From the NCBI RefSeq assembly GCF_001577835.2, contig NC_029536.1, positions 4,774,001 through 4,838,000 of the forward strand: a stretch of DNA of 64,000 nt, in the 5' to 3' direction. Each line of letters begins with the position of its first letter. The first letter of the stretch is position 1. Below, in pieces: positions 46,401-57,000 of the stretch. The position numbers were made by a program, and so were the translations under genes. The notes under the pieces were generated by a model that made no database searches, was not told where the DNA came from, and saw only the letters and a program-made list of their open reading frames with translations. The stretch is from Coturnix japonica. Lineage: Eukaryota; Chordata; Aves; Galliformes; Phasianidae.

Positions 46401-47328
46401 CAACTTGTTCTCAGCCCAGCTGGTGGGGAAGCACAGTGAAAACCAGCATGGTGTGCGCTGGCGGAGATGGAATCACCTCCAGCTGTAATGTGAGTCCAGA
46501 GAACACCACTCTCAGGGCTTGGTTTGACACAACCAGACCTGATGGGAAGGAAAGCTTTAAACTACTCAAGCTATGGTTGCCATTAACTGCATTTCCCCTT
46601 CTTCTCAGGGGGACTCTGGTGGCCCATTGAATTGTCAGAGTGCAAATGGCAGATGGGAAGTGCATGGCGTTGTCAGCTTTGGCTCTTCTCTTGGCTGCAA
46701 CTATTATCGGAAGCCTTCTGTCTTCACCCGGGTCTCTGCTTACGACAGCTGGATCAAGCAGGTAAAGCTCTAGGCCTTGCAACTAGAGAATAATGACACT
46801 TAGCAATTTCTAAGGTCATTATTAGAGGACCAGGAAGAGAAAAAAATATATCTTAAAGCTGTGTGTTCTCAAGGAAAATACCTGACCAGTTATCTGTTAT
46901 CAAATGGGAGGTCACACACAAGCAGCTATCTCTGTAGGCATCCCCCTTAAACCATCCCCAAAGCAAAAATAAAGCATTTTCTTTGCGATTAGTTATTCAA
47001 ACTAATTTCACTTTTACTTAAGTCTTGATGTTTAGGAATGCATTTTTCTTTCAGTCTAGAGATGGACTTATTAAGTGGTCAGTACCTTATCAATAACACC
47101 GACTGGTACAGTCACATCCTAGTAGGCAACGGATGCCACTAAAGTCTGGAGCATCAATTGTTTTCTAATAGAAACCTTAAATTCAAGAGTGGCCGAGGAG
47201 CAAAAACCTTGTTCCACTGTTGTAAATCCCACATCCCAAATGCAACACACGCTGCCCACGAATAGCTGGCTCTTATGGTCTGATTTGTCCCTTGTTTTAT
47301 GTTTCCACAGGTTATGGCAAGCAACTAA
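43414..47328 (+). CDS. CELA2A: Pancreatic elastase, CELA2A type (chymotrypsin-family serine protease)
   Basis: Eight exons, all with GT-AG junctions and consistent phase: 43414-43456, 44010-44098, 44285-44382, 44760-44888, 45568-45704, 46344-46489, 46609-46761 and 47311-47328. They give 270 residues. Order: signal peptide [14 protein letters not shown], propeptide [12 protein letters not shown], activation cleavage before [15 protein letters not shown], then the protease domain. The triad is present: His in LTAAHC, Asp in YDIALIKL, Ser in [10 protein letters not shown]. Ser at the base of the S1 pocket and Gly at 216 ([11 protein letters not shown]) suit medium to large hydrophobic residues, as in elastase 2. 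The [13 protein letters not shown] block and VMASN terminus favour CELA2A over chymotrypsin C, which shares the MLGI start. It is secreted by the exocrine pancreas as a zymogen. Orthology to CELA2A versus 2B cannot be settled here. Confidence 0.93.
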
Positions 47329-47379
47329 CCCAGAGAGACCTGTGTGACAGATGAGAACAGTGCCAAGAACAACAGTTTG

Positions 47380-47447
47380 AATAAAGTCATAATCATGCCA
47401 CCTTTGATCACTAATAGCTGGGAAATTATGCTTTTAAATGCAATAAA
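47380..47447 (+). terminator. CELA2A: Elastase poly(A) signals
   Basis: Two AATAAA hexamers, 47380-47385 and 47442-47447, follow the stop codon by 52 and 114 bases. A T/GT-rich stretch (ACGTGTCTGTCATTTCTTCT) follows the second. The 3'UTR is very short, as is typical for pancreatic protease genes. Confidence 0.75.
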
Positions 47448-47689
47448 CACTGTTCTTTTGCAACATAAAAGAAAAAAACACGTGTCTGTCATTTCTTCTT
47501 GTGCACTGTCAAGAGCGGAGCAAGTGTTTTGTGATGATGCTGAGCACATTTTAAAGCCTTTCCCCTACCTTGGGCTGGAGCTGGATATTCATCTGGGGGA
47601 TGTGAGGATCAGGAGAGTGGTGAGCCATGGGAACAACTCTGAGGGAAGAGGAGGTGAGGAAGCAAAGAGCTGATATAGCAGGAGGCGGG

Positions 47690-48650
47690 CAGGCAGCAGA
47701 TGGGATCTGAGTGGGATGCACTGGGACCAGCAGCGGAGATGCCCGGTGGGAAGGCAGCACGGATGCCAGCAGGTCAGCACAGGTGAGTGTGGGCAGCACT
47801 GCAAAGTGCTTTTACACCCCGTGACACCCCAGGGTGTTGGGGTTTAGCAGCAGGAATGGTGCTGGCAGCATCGCTGCAAACCTCTCACCTTCTGATCAGC
47901 AGCCTGGGTCGTTGTTGGTGCTTTAGCAGTAGAAAGGAAGGTTGCAGGGTTTCTTCATCGTAACATCCTGAGTTGTTTGTGTATCATTAAAGCAGGGCTG
48001 TAAACGATTAATTGCTCTGAAAACCAAAATTCTTAAGAGGTTATTTGGCTGTATAGAGGGTGGGTATCAATTAGGAGCGTCACAAAAGAGAAGAGGTAAC
48101 CTTGAGGCTCAGACAGCAACAAGTGGAGATGTGAACTTCTGTAAATAACTGAAACAGAGCTGAAATCTGGATCATTTCCCTTTTGAAATACTTGGACACC
48201 AAAGTGGGAATATTTAAGCGTATTTAAATGTATCAACACAAATCATCCACTTCTTGGAAATTCCCCATTAAGAACAAATCCCAAAAGCTTTGGTCTCCCC
48301 TTTGATCAAAGATTTTAACAACTGCTGTTCACAACCACTGAACCCACAGAGCCATTTTTCCATGGGCTGCTCTGAGGTTTCGATAGAAGCTCCACAGGGA
48401 ATAAAACCCACCACAAATGATCGTATCACTCTTCATACTCACAGGAGAACGGTACGATTCCATCCCAGCATCACAAGAACTGCCTCTTTTCCATCGTTTT
48501 CTTTTAAAGCAAAGCATCAGGAGGGGAAAAACCATACGATCAAATGCTTCTTTCAATAATATACAGTTAATGCATGATCCCTTCTCTTTGTTTCAGAACG
48601 TATCACTGTTAGCTCCAGCCGTATTTTCGGGAGCTCTAAGAAGCACCACC
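47690..48650 (+). promoter_or_regulatory. Probable promoter and 5'UTR exons of the guanylate cyclase
   Basis: The stretch 47690-47782 is GC-richer than its surroundings and ends CAGCACAG followed by GTGAGTG, a strong donor, making it a candidate untranslated exon. The next acceptor is TTCTCTTTGTTTCAG at 48596, opening a 54-base leader before the ATG at 48651, which has a good context (ACCACCATGA). That leader is open and in frame, so an upstream exon could in principle lengthen the protein. The splice assignment is inferred. Confidence 0.4.
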
Positions 48651-51600
48651 ATGATCAGGCTCCCCTGCCGCTTCCCACCCCTCTTTACCTTCTTTCTTTC
48701 ATTTCTTTCTTATAGAAATTCTTCCTTCTCCAATGCCGGTGGTAGAAAAACAGCTCAAAGGATCCTGCTGGCATGTGTGCTCTCCCTCTGCAGCCTCCTT
48801 GGAGCTGTTTCCTTTGATCTGAGCAGCAGCTTGGAAGCATGGAGGAGCACAAGGAAGGCCCTTCAGGAACTTGCCTCCTGTGAAACCCTTTGGGCCATTC
48901 GCCTCATCTCTGTGCTGCAGGAAGAAAAGCACAGCTGGCTGTTCCCAGCAGCAGACAAGAGGAATACATCATTTCATGCTCAGCTATTAGAGAATCTCAA
49001 CTCCCTCTGTAAGGCAAGCAAAGCAGAACAGCCTTGTGAGGATTGTCGATGCAAGAAGGAGAAAATCTCTACCTGTAGGCTTTACATCATTGACATGAGA
49101 CAGAGAATGAATAGCACAGGGGATAGTGAGGCCAGTAAGATGCTATCTGGAGTGATTTCTGAGCTGCTGGGGCTTTTTAGTAGTCCCCATGAAGACCTCA
49201 AAGCTATGCGACGCAATCCTGACTGGGCAGACGTAGTGGCTTTTAAACTCATCCTTCTGATAGGAGAAGCTGTGCTGGAAGCTCAGTTAATGCCAGTACC
49301 CATCAGCCTTCAAACAACACTGCATCAGCTTGCAGCCATTCTCAACTATGCTATCTTCTCATCAGAGAACTTTCAGAAGTGCTGGAGGGATAACATCAAC
49401 CAGTCGCTTCATTTCACCTCCTCTGAAATGATCTATTTTTTCACTCCATTCCTGGGCTCTGGTGAATTTGCCTCCATTGAAGCCTTGTTAAAGGGACTTC
49501 TTAGTGTGCAGAGCTGCCTCCTGCAGAGGGGACAGGAAGAGCTCATCAAGAAATCTAAAGAAATCCTGTTCACAACGAGCCTGAAGGTCGGCCTGCTAGT
49601 AATAGCCTGCCTCATTTACCCCATAACCCTGATATTCTTCAAGCAATTGACAGATTGGATTCACAACTATGCCAGGAGCCTCAAGGAAAAGACACAGGAC
49701 TTGAAGCGGGAGAGGCAGCTGGCTGAGGACCTCCTGCACCAGATGCTGCCAAAATCTGTGGCCAAGCAGCTAAGGAAATGCCAAAGAGTCGAGGCAGAAA
49801 ACTATGATCAGGTAAATCTCGAGTGTCTGTGCTAGCAAATGGAAAAGATACTGACACCAAGGGTGGGAAAGCATTCAGAAATAGAGCAACCTTCCTCTGC
49901 TTTGAGGAATCTATCTTAGCACTCCTAGTTGAGCGGGAATATAAGTCCTAATATTCATTATGGGCTTTGGAAAAAGCTGTGTAGTGATGTCCCATGAAGC
50001 ACTCAGGTTGATGGGGCTGGAAGAAGAGCTGTAGCTTTAGATGGTAAAGATATCAAAGGCAAGCTGTTATCTTACTTGGGTTTAAGAGCCTATTGCTGAG
50101 AGTCTGCCCACATCATTCGATCACAAGTATATGAAGGAGGAACAACTGAGTTTCCTCCTTGTAAAACGAGGAGAATCACAAAAGGAACCCCAATCACAGC
50201 CAGCAGAAAGCAACACAGGGCAAATCCCACCTGTACATGTCAGTATGGCTCCATAGGCACAACTGGAAGGACAGGATGGGATTTAGAGAGGGATGAGAAG
50301 GACCAACAATGTCACAGCCTCAAGCAGGCCTAAAAAACAAGGGCAGAGTTTGGCCAAGCATCCATGTTTGAAGCTCTGCCTCACAGCAGCAAAATAGAGA
50401 ACATTTCAGAGACGGAGTCGCAGCTGCTGCTGCCTGCAGGGCTCAGCTTCACACCTGCCTTCTCCCTGTGACAGGTGACCATCTTTTTCTCGGACATCGT
50501 GGGCTTCACAAGCATTGCTGCCTCCTGTACCCCCCTGCAGGTTGTCGAGATGCTCAACAATCTCTACATCTGCTTTGACAGCAGGATTGAGTCTTACGAT
50601 GTTTACAAGGTGAGGACAAACCCGCAGGCAAGGAGAGACCATGTAAAAACCTCCTCCTGCTCGTAAGCTCCAATTCCCTATTGAAAGAAAACACAGTGAC
50701 AGGAATCCCTTTCCATCAGGTGGAAACCATTGGCGATGCCTACATGGTGGTGAGCGGCCTTCCAGAGAGGAACGGCATGAAACATGCGGATGAGATTGCC
50801 AAAATGGCTCTGGATTTGGTGGCAGCTGTTCGTCAGGTCGTGATCCCACACATGCCAGCAGACAGGCTGCAGCTGAGGGCTGGGATACACACAGGACCCT
50901 GCGTAGCTGGAGTTGTGGGCTACAAAATGCCTCGTTACTGCCTGTTTGGGGATACAGTGAACACAGCGTCACGCATGGAGTCTACCAGCTTGCGTAAGTG
51001 GCTCCAGCACAAGGGGAGGGACATGCAGACCACAGTGAGGAGCTATAGGATGCCATGAGGGAGCTGTAGGATGCCATGAAGGAGCTGTAGGATGCCATGA
51101 AACTGTAAGCTGTCCTTTCTATACTGTGGTGCCCAGAACTGCACCCAGTACTCAAAGTGAGGTGGAATCTGTGGCACATTCCTTCAACCAGACAGCAGCA
51201 CAGGTCTCCAGGAACGGAGCAGTCATTCTTTTCTAACAGTCTGTTCTGAATCCTAGCACAGAAGATCCACATCAGCTCTGCTACCTACAATGCCCTTCTT
51301 GCAGATGATGCCTATGAAATTGAACTGAGAGGAGAAATTGAAGTCAAGGTAACCTGCTTTCTGTAACTTTGCTACAGTAATGGAGTTTAATGAGTTAGGG
51401 TGGATTTGGCCATTGCTTTTATGCATATTACAAACCCCGTAGCCCCAAAGTTCTCTTGCTAATTCAGTTGGAAGTGGCTATACATGACTCCTCATCAAAA
51501 TAAAAGCACTACTGCGTGCTTTGAAATACAACTGTTGTGCCTGCATTGCATGGAACGACATGAATACGGGTGAAAGCCTTAGTATTCAGTCACAAAAACT

Positions 51601-52383
51601 CACAGATATAAGACTGATTTTAAACCCTCAGAAGTACTGTTAGTGAGCAGCCTTTTTCTGCACTGGGAGAACACGAGCATACAAATTACAACCCTTTTCC
51701 CAGGTAGCAACCTTTCTTATATCCACAGCTGAGATAAGTAGCACGATGCAGCACAAGTACTAGCCCTAGCCATAGTGATTCTCAGCTCTTCCCATGAAAA
51801 CAGCCATTCTTTGCTCTCTCCTTATTCCTGTCCCAGGGGAAAGGGAAAATGAAAACCTACTGGCTTCTCGGTAACAAGAACTACAGTGTCCAAAATGACA
51901 GCCTGGTGTGTCACTGGAACCCAGCTGTCTCCAAGAAAAGGAAGATGGGAAGTAGTCATGGATCTGTCCAACAAGTAAGGAGGTGATGAGATGTTGAACC
52001 TGTGTCTTTGTCCTGTAAGTAAAGGGCTCTACTGCATACAGATAGAAGCTCTAATGTGTGTTCCTCTCTGTTAATAGCTTAATGCAGACACTGTGGGAGC
52101 AGTACTGGCTGAGCAGAGCCCTGTAACACCCTGGGATGAGCTGAACCCTGACAGTCACGCTCAAGGGAGTTCTAGACCTGCCTGGACCCCTGTGGGTGCC
52201 ATCCATGGAACAAGCCAGAAGAAGAAGAATGGCTGTTATCAAAGTTCCAGCCAGGACATACAAAGGGATCTTGCTTCTCCTGCTGTGGTTGCTGATGTAG
52301 AATGCAGGGCACAGCTTGGAGACCATGGTATGAAAGTAATAGGACAAAAAGAACTTCTCCCAGGTGCTGTAGATGAGATGTGA
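48651..52383 (+). CDS. Membrane guanylate cyclase with NIT-like extracellular sensor domain
   Basis: Six exons (48651-49811, 50475-50609, 50720-50993, 51257-51348, 51837-51974, 52078-52383), consistent in phase, give 701 residues. Residues 38-55 are TM1. Residues 60-300 are a helical ectodomain with a NIT-like helix ([14 protein letters not shown]), sequons N105, N154 and N250 and eight cysteines. TM2 is 309-330 ([18 protein letters not shown]). A signalling helix 334-380 has the cyclase-type [15 protein letters not shown]. The class III cyclase domain (about 388-570) has metal-binding D394 ([10 protein letters not shown]) and D438, guanine-selecting E434 ([10 protein letters not shown]) and C506 ([10 protein letters not shown]), and N513/R517 (NTASRMES). 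The tail of about 130 residues is hydrophilic and unrecognised. There is no ANF-receptor or kinase-homology domain, unlike GC-A to GC-G, and no H-NOX, unlike soluble GC. It should make cGMP as a homodimer. The NIT label rests on layout and motif and is less certain than the cyclase call. Confidence 0.87.
51037..51101. repeat. Minisatellite, three 21-bp units
   Basis: Three consecutive units of the form GGAGCTGTAGGATGCCATGA (first with ATAGG) lie directly after the splice donor of cyclase exon 3. The units differ by one or two bases. Confidence 0.85.
51102..51175 (-). mobile_element. CR1 LINE internal fragment
   Basis: AAGCTGTCCTTTCTATACTG, TGGTGCCCAGAACTGCACCC and AGTACTCAAAGTGAGGTGG match the CR1 segment just 5' of its 3'UTR, in reverse orientation. 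It abuts the 21-bp minisatellite in the same intron. Confidence 0.75.
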
Positions 52384-53110
52384 CAGGATAAGAAATCACT
52401 TCTGCTGGAGAGCTGTACTGCCTCAAGCACATACATTGGTTTTACATCACTTTCTCTTTTTCCTCTTAGCCATAATTCACGTTAAAGCATTCTGTTTACT
52501 TGAGAACTTAAGAAACCAGTAGAAATATAGAAAGATGTCTCTAGAAGACATTAGAAGGAAAAGCTATTTCTCCCATCAAATTATAGCCTGCTTTCCTTTG
52601 ATTGCTGCAGGAAAAGATTCCTCTGCAATGACAAGCAGTGCAAAATTGTAAATGTCTCTGTGTACAACTAAGAAAGATGTAAGCAAATTGAATTGCTTCC
52701 TGATGGCGACCATTGCTAAACTCCACACAGAGCTCAATTCATTTCTTAGTGGGTAACCCACTTGTTTTCATTAACTCTTATCCTGTAATTCACCTGCTTG
52801 GAGCAATTCCAGAGCAAGGGAATTATTCTGAAGGAAAAATGTGAGGGAGAGAGCTTGGCCTGCCTCCTCTTCCGTTAGATTAGGTTTGTATCTGACTATG
52901 TATGAGAAATATATTGGCAGATTTAAGTGTATTTTGGGGGTAGGCAAGGCAGGGCTTAATGGTCACAAAAGGCAACAAGAATAAAGGCATATGCTTAGAA
53001 GGAAGTCAAGCATGGAAAGCTGTAATTGGATTTTGCTTTTCTTAAAATAAAAGTAGTTTTATGGGCTTCAGAGGAAGCTGGTCTGCACGTCTCTTTAAAT
53101 AAAGACTGAA
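52384..53110 (+). other. Guanylate cyclase 3' untranslated region
   Basis: Non-coding sequence after TGA at 52381-52383. AATAAA hexamers occur at 53046-53051 and 53098-53103, with GT-containing sequence around them. A third lies near 52982. The 3'UTR is therefore about 0.6-0.75 kb. Confidence 0.55.
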
Positions 53111-56100
53111 AAAAACACATCTAGGTTGATGGCCAGTATGGAAAAGAGTGACATCCTTTCATCTGGTTCCTATCAGCACTCAGCAAGCGGGATCAAAACA
53201 GGAAAGTAGGGACAGAGCTAAATGTTGAAGAGCCTCAGCTTTCAAGTCAGTGAGGGAAAATGCCTCAGGTGCACATACGGCCTCACAAGCAGGCATGAAA
53301 GAAACCCCACAAGGAGAGCAGAGGAGGGACAGCTGGGTACTGCAGGGCAGCTCAGAGCCAGGGGAGCCCCACGCTGGCTCCAATTGTTATGAAAATCCTG
53401 GGTCAAGATCAGAAGCAAATGATTTGCATGGAAAATTGAGCCTGTTCTGATCTTCAGCTCATCAGAAGCTTCTGCTTGGATTTTTAATTTAGAAAATAGC
53501 AGTAAATGACCCTATGTTCTTGATGATAGACAGCAATTAGTGCTATTAACAAAACATGCTTTGGTCCAACCCTGAACAATCCCTCTCCAGAGATGAAGTG
53601 GGGAATGATGAGCTACTTCACACGCATCTTGTTGATGCTTTGATATGGCACGTTGGTTTCCAAAGACTTCGGGGTTGCCCGTGCCTGACACACAACAAGG
53701 CTTGGAATGGATTTAGGTTGAGGCTTTACCCGGTTGGCTGGACTATCTTTGATATTTCCTTTTGGTAAGCTGGATATTTATCGACTGGAAAGCCTGGGTC
53801 TGGATATAGCTCACACAAGATCTCTGGTTTCTTGTATGAAGGGGCAATGGGTTTCAAACTGTTTAAGGACACACAGATGTACTGGGCAGACTCTGTAGGG
53901 ATGAAAACAAGTGCCGTTTTCCTGTCTGACCTATGAAGCTGTAACTTCTCACCACTATCTTTCAAAGGTTACACTTAGTTTCCACAAAGAACAGATGAAT
54001 CAGTCAACCTGCACCATCAGTACTGCTGGATTGCAGGGGATGCTCTGGATATAAAGCTCTCCAGCAAATCTAGAAACAATAAACTGCTTTCAGCCCTCAG
54101 CCAGCCTGTTCTCAGCTGAATCCTCATAACAGCTGAGCAGGGGAGAGATAAGAATTGGCATTTTCCTGCACTGAACGCCAGGTGTCATTGCAGGCCTGCC
54201 TGACGTGGGATGCATTCAATGCCCTTAAAGCATCCTTTGGGGATATCAGGAGGGCAGACATGGCAGCTCCCACGGGCTTAGTCACAAAGGAAGTTGCTGA
54301 AAGCACTGAAAGAAGTGAATGCCCATTGACTTGCCACAGCATTTTCCGCTTGAGATGGAAAAGGTCAGAGAAGTTAGAAGGGCAGAACAGGCCTTAAAGA
54401 CAAAGCATTAAAAGGGAACATCCACTTGAAACTGGAGAGCAGGTTAAAAGGGGGCAAATGAATACAATGGAATAGAAGAAAACCCACATATCCTGGAGTA
54501 TTTGTCAGCTTCTAGCAAAGCAGAATGCCCTTGCTCCCAAACCCACTCTGACAGTGACTGTTCCCTACCTTCATCACTTCCAGAACACTCAGGATGGTGT
54601 TTATGATGCTCAGCATGATGGAGTCCTATAGTCAGCTTTGTTCTCATCCATTAATGCCCAGCAGCAGCCAGGTGCTACAGCGTGGAGCACTCAGTAGCTC
54701 CGGCCACTTTGCACGTACCTTATATGAGCTATTTATGTTTTTAGGTCTCAACTGAATGACTGCAAGTTAGGAAGCTCCGCTGTCTAATAGCCTCATAACA
54801 TGCCATATACCCAGGGACCACAGCAAACACCATGTAACAACCTCCGGGGCTACTGTCCTTTCTGTCTCATGTCCCTGCTTTCAATACTGCTCAGAAAGGG
54901 CCCCATGGGCAAGTCAGCCCAGGATCCAGCTGGATCTCCAAGGGACTTTTCCTATTTACCCTCCAGGAAACCGTACACTGGAGGCTGTGGGGAGTCCATT
55001 AGCTGACTGGCTGACCTGCAGATACAAGCAGCTGCTTAATTAGCAGGTCTAAAGGAAAATAAGGGGTGGGAGTTCAGTCCAAACACAGTGACGTAAAGGC
55101 AACAGCTGCTTGAAAACGTTTTTTCTTCCCCTTTCCTATTTAGAGAGCTCTTTAGAGACATGGCTTTTTACACCACTAATTAAAAAGAGCAGTTCAGGCT
55201 TCATTGAGCCTTAAACACAAGAGTTTGCTATTAAGCTCATGGGAACAGCAAAAGGTGGGAGCATAAAACTGCAGTGATTTAGTGGAGTTCATGCTCTGCC
55301 TCTCCCCTAAGTGCCTTTTGTTTGCTGTTCTTAGAGCAGCTCGGTGCTACATACATCATTCAGCACAGATATGGACTGACACCGCTATAAGGTCAGAACC
55401 AGCTGTGTGGGCTCCCAGGTCTGTGTTTATGTGGTTGAGCCCCAAAAAGAAAGAATGGTGTTCAGAGCAATTATCCAAGGCAGAAGAGAGAGGAGAAGCT
55501 CTAAATGTCTTATCTAGCTGCAGCTAGCCAAGAAAACAAGTTCTGAAATTCAACTCGTTCATATTGGATCAGATCCATTTAACCTTGTGATACACCATCT
55601 CCTGAGCTCCTGCCTCCTATCCTCCAGCTCAGTACAGGGCTGATGGTGAGAGCAGCACCTCCATCACCCTGCTCAGTGATTCTTACTGCCCAAATTTAGG
55701 CTGACTGATGCCAGACCAAAGACTGGGGACTTTGTTTTTAAACCCTGAAGAACACGCACAAGACAGGAGAGAGGCAAAGTCTATTTCAGGAAGGTGTCTG
55801 TGGCCATCAGGGCTAAAATTAGACCATCTGTTCCTAAAAAGACCGTGCAGAATGACAAGGATTTGGCAAGAGGCTCTTCAGTCGGGAATGTGACATAGGA
55901 AGTGCCTACATGGCTGTTGGCAGTGATGTCACCCTCTGGTGCTGCACCGAGGAGGCTCGGGAAGCTCCGATGGAGAGCACTGGAACTTGTTCAAGCCACT
56001 CTGTATCTACAGGGGGCTGAGTGTGGGGCAGAAGTGTCGACAGGCTCCACTGCTTCCCACTCCCCGATAAGGGAATCTATGGCTGTGACAGAACTGGTAT

Positions 56101-56540
56101 TCTCACACTATTCCTGATGGGCCCTTCAGCGAAATATCGGTCCTTTCTTTCTTCCTGTCATGCCCCCACCTCTGGCTGCTCCAGGAATTCCTGTTTCTGA
56201 GCTTGCTGCCTCCACACATGGCTTGCCAACACTCGAGCTGGCAGGGCCATTGGGAACAATGGAGGACAGGACGTTTTGTTGTCTCAATGAAGGTACTTGC
56301 TCTGAAGCTAAGCTAAGGGGCAGCTCTCAGACCTGTACTAGTAGGGATCTGTTCTGAGCTTTAAAGTACAGTACTACAATGATTAGAGACATGCAAAAAT
56401 TAGCTCTGGAAAGCCATGTGGTGTTACAGTTTGGAGGTACAGGAGTTTTAAATGCAGCCTCTCTCCTCCAGCAGAAGCTTTCTGGGTATCAACAATTAGT
56501 GAGTATGCAAAAATCTCTCATCAACTCTTGGCTCCGTGGT
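53111..56540. other. Intergenic, no gene supported
   Basis: Unique-looking sequence without splice-supported coding potential, CpG island or recognised repeat. Open frames of 60-80 codons occur on both strands at the density expected by chance; the one at 53726-53965 on the minus strand lacks an ATG. Confidence 0.55.
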
Positions 56541-56650
56541 TGCACAGACCCAGTTTCAAAACACCCATGTAAGGCGGGGGAACATCATACAAAGCTGCAC
56601 AGACCCAGTTTCAAAACACCCTTGTAAGGCAGGGGAACATCATACACATC
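56541..56650. repeat. Tandem duplication, two 55-bp units
   Basis: TGCACAGACCCAGTTTCAAA starts at 56541 and again at 56596, each copy running through AACATCATACA. The copies differ at only a few positions, so the duplication is recent relative to the surrounding CR1 remnants. Confidence 0.9.
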
Positions 56651-56747
56651 ACACAAGGGGCAATGCAGGGGAAAAAGGGTTGCTTGGGTTACAGACAAGA
56701 TCATGGAAGTGATGAACATTTCCAGCTCTCAAAGCAGAACTTCATAT

Positions 56748-57000
56748 AATAGCATCATAGAAACATGAAGGTTGGAAAGACCACTAAGATCAACTAATTC
56801 AACCATCAACCCATCAGCACCGTAGCACTAAACCACATCACACAGTGTGACAACACTCTTACTGTTGCAAACTCCCAGGGATGGTGACCCCACCACCTGG
56901 CTGGGCAGCCTGTTGCAATACTTCAGCACTCCCTTCTGAGAAGGGATTTTTCTCAATATCCAACCTGAAGCTCCCCTGGCATCTTTTCTTCTGAATAATT
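56748..57000 (-). mobile_element. CR1 LINE 3' fragment, minus orientation
   Basis: Tail ATCATAGAAACATGAAGGTTGGAAAGACC, then ACCATCAACCCATCAGCACC, CACCACCTGGCTGGGCAGCC and TTCTCAATATCCAACCTGAA, all in reverse CR1 order. This text resembles a different CR1 subfamily from the copy at 35.6 kb. Confidence 0.88.

Noticed and set aside
53726-53965. Minus-strand open frame with protein-like composition (PDPGFPVDKYPAYQK)
   Set aside because: It has no ATG (opens on TTG), no recognised family and no clear splice sites. Frames of this length are common by chance here.
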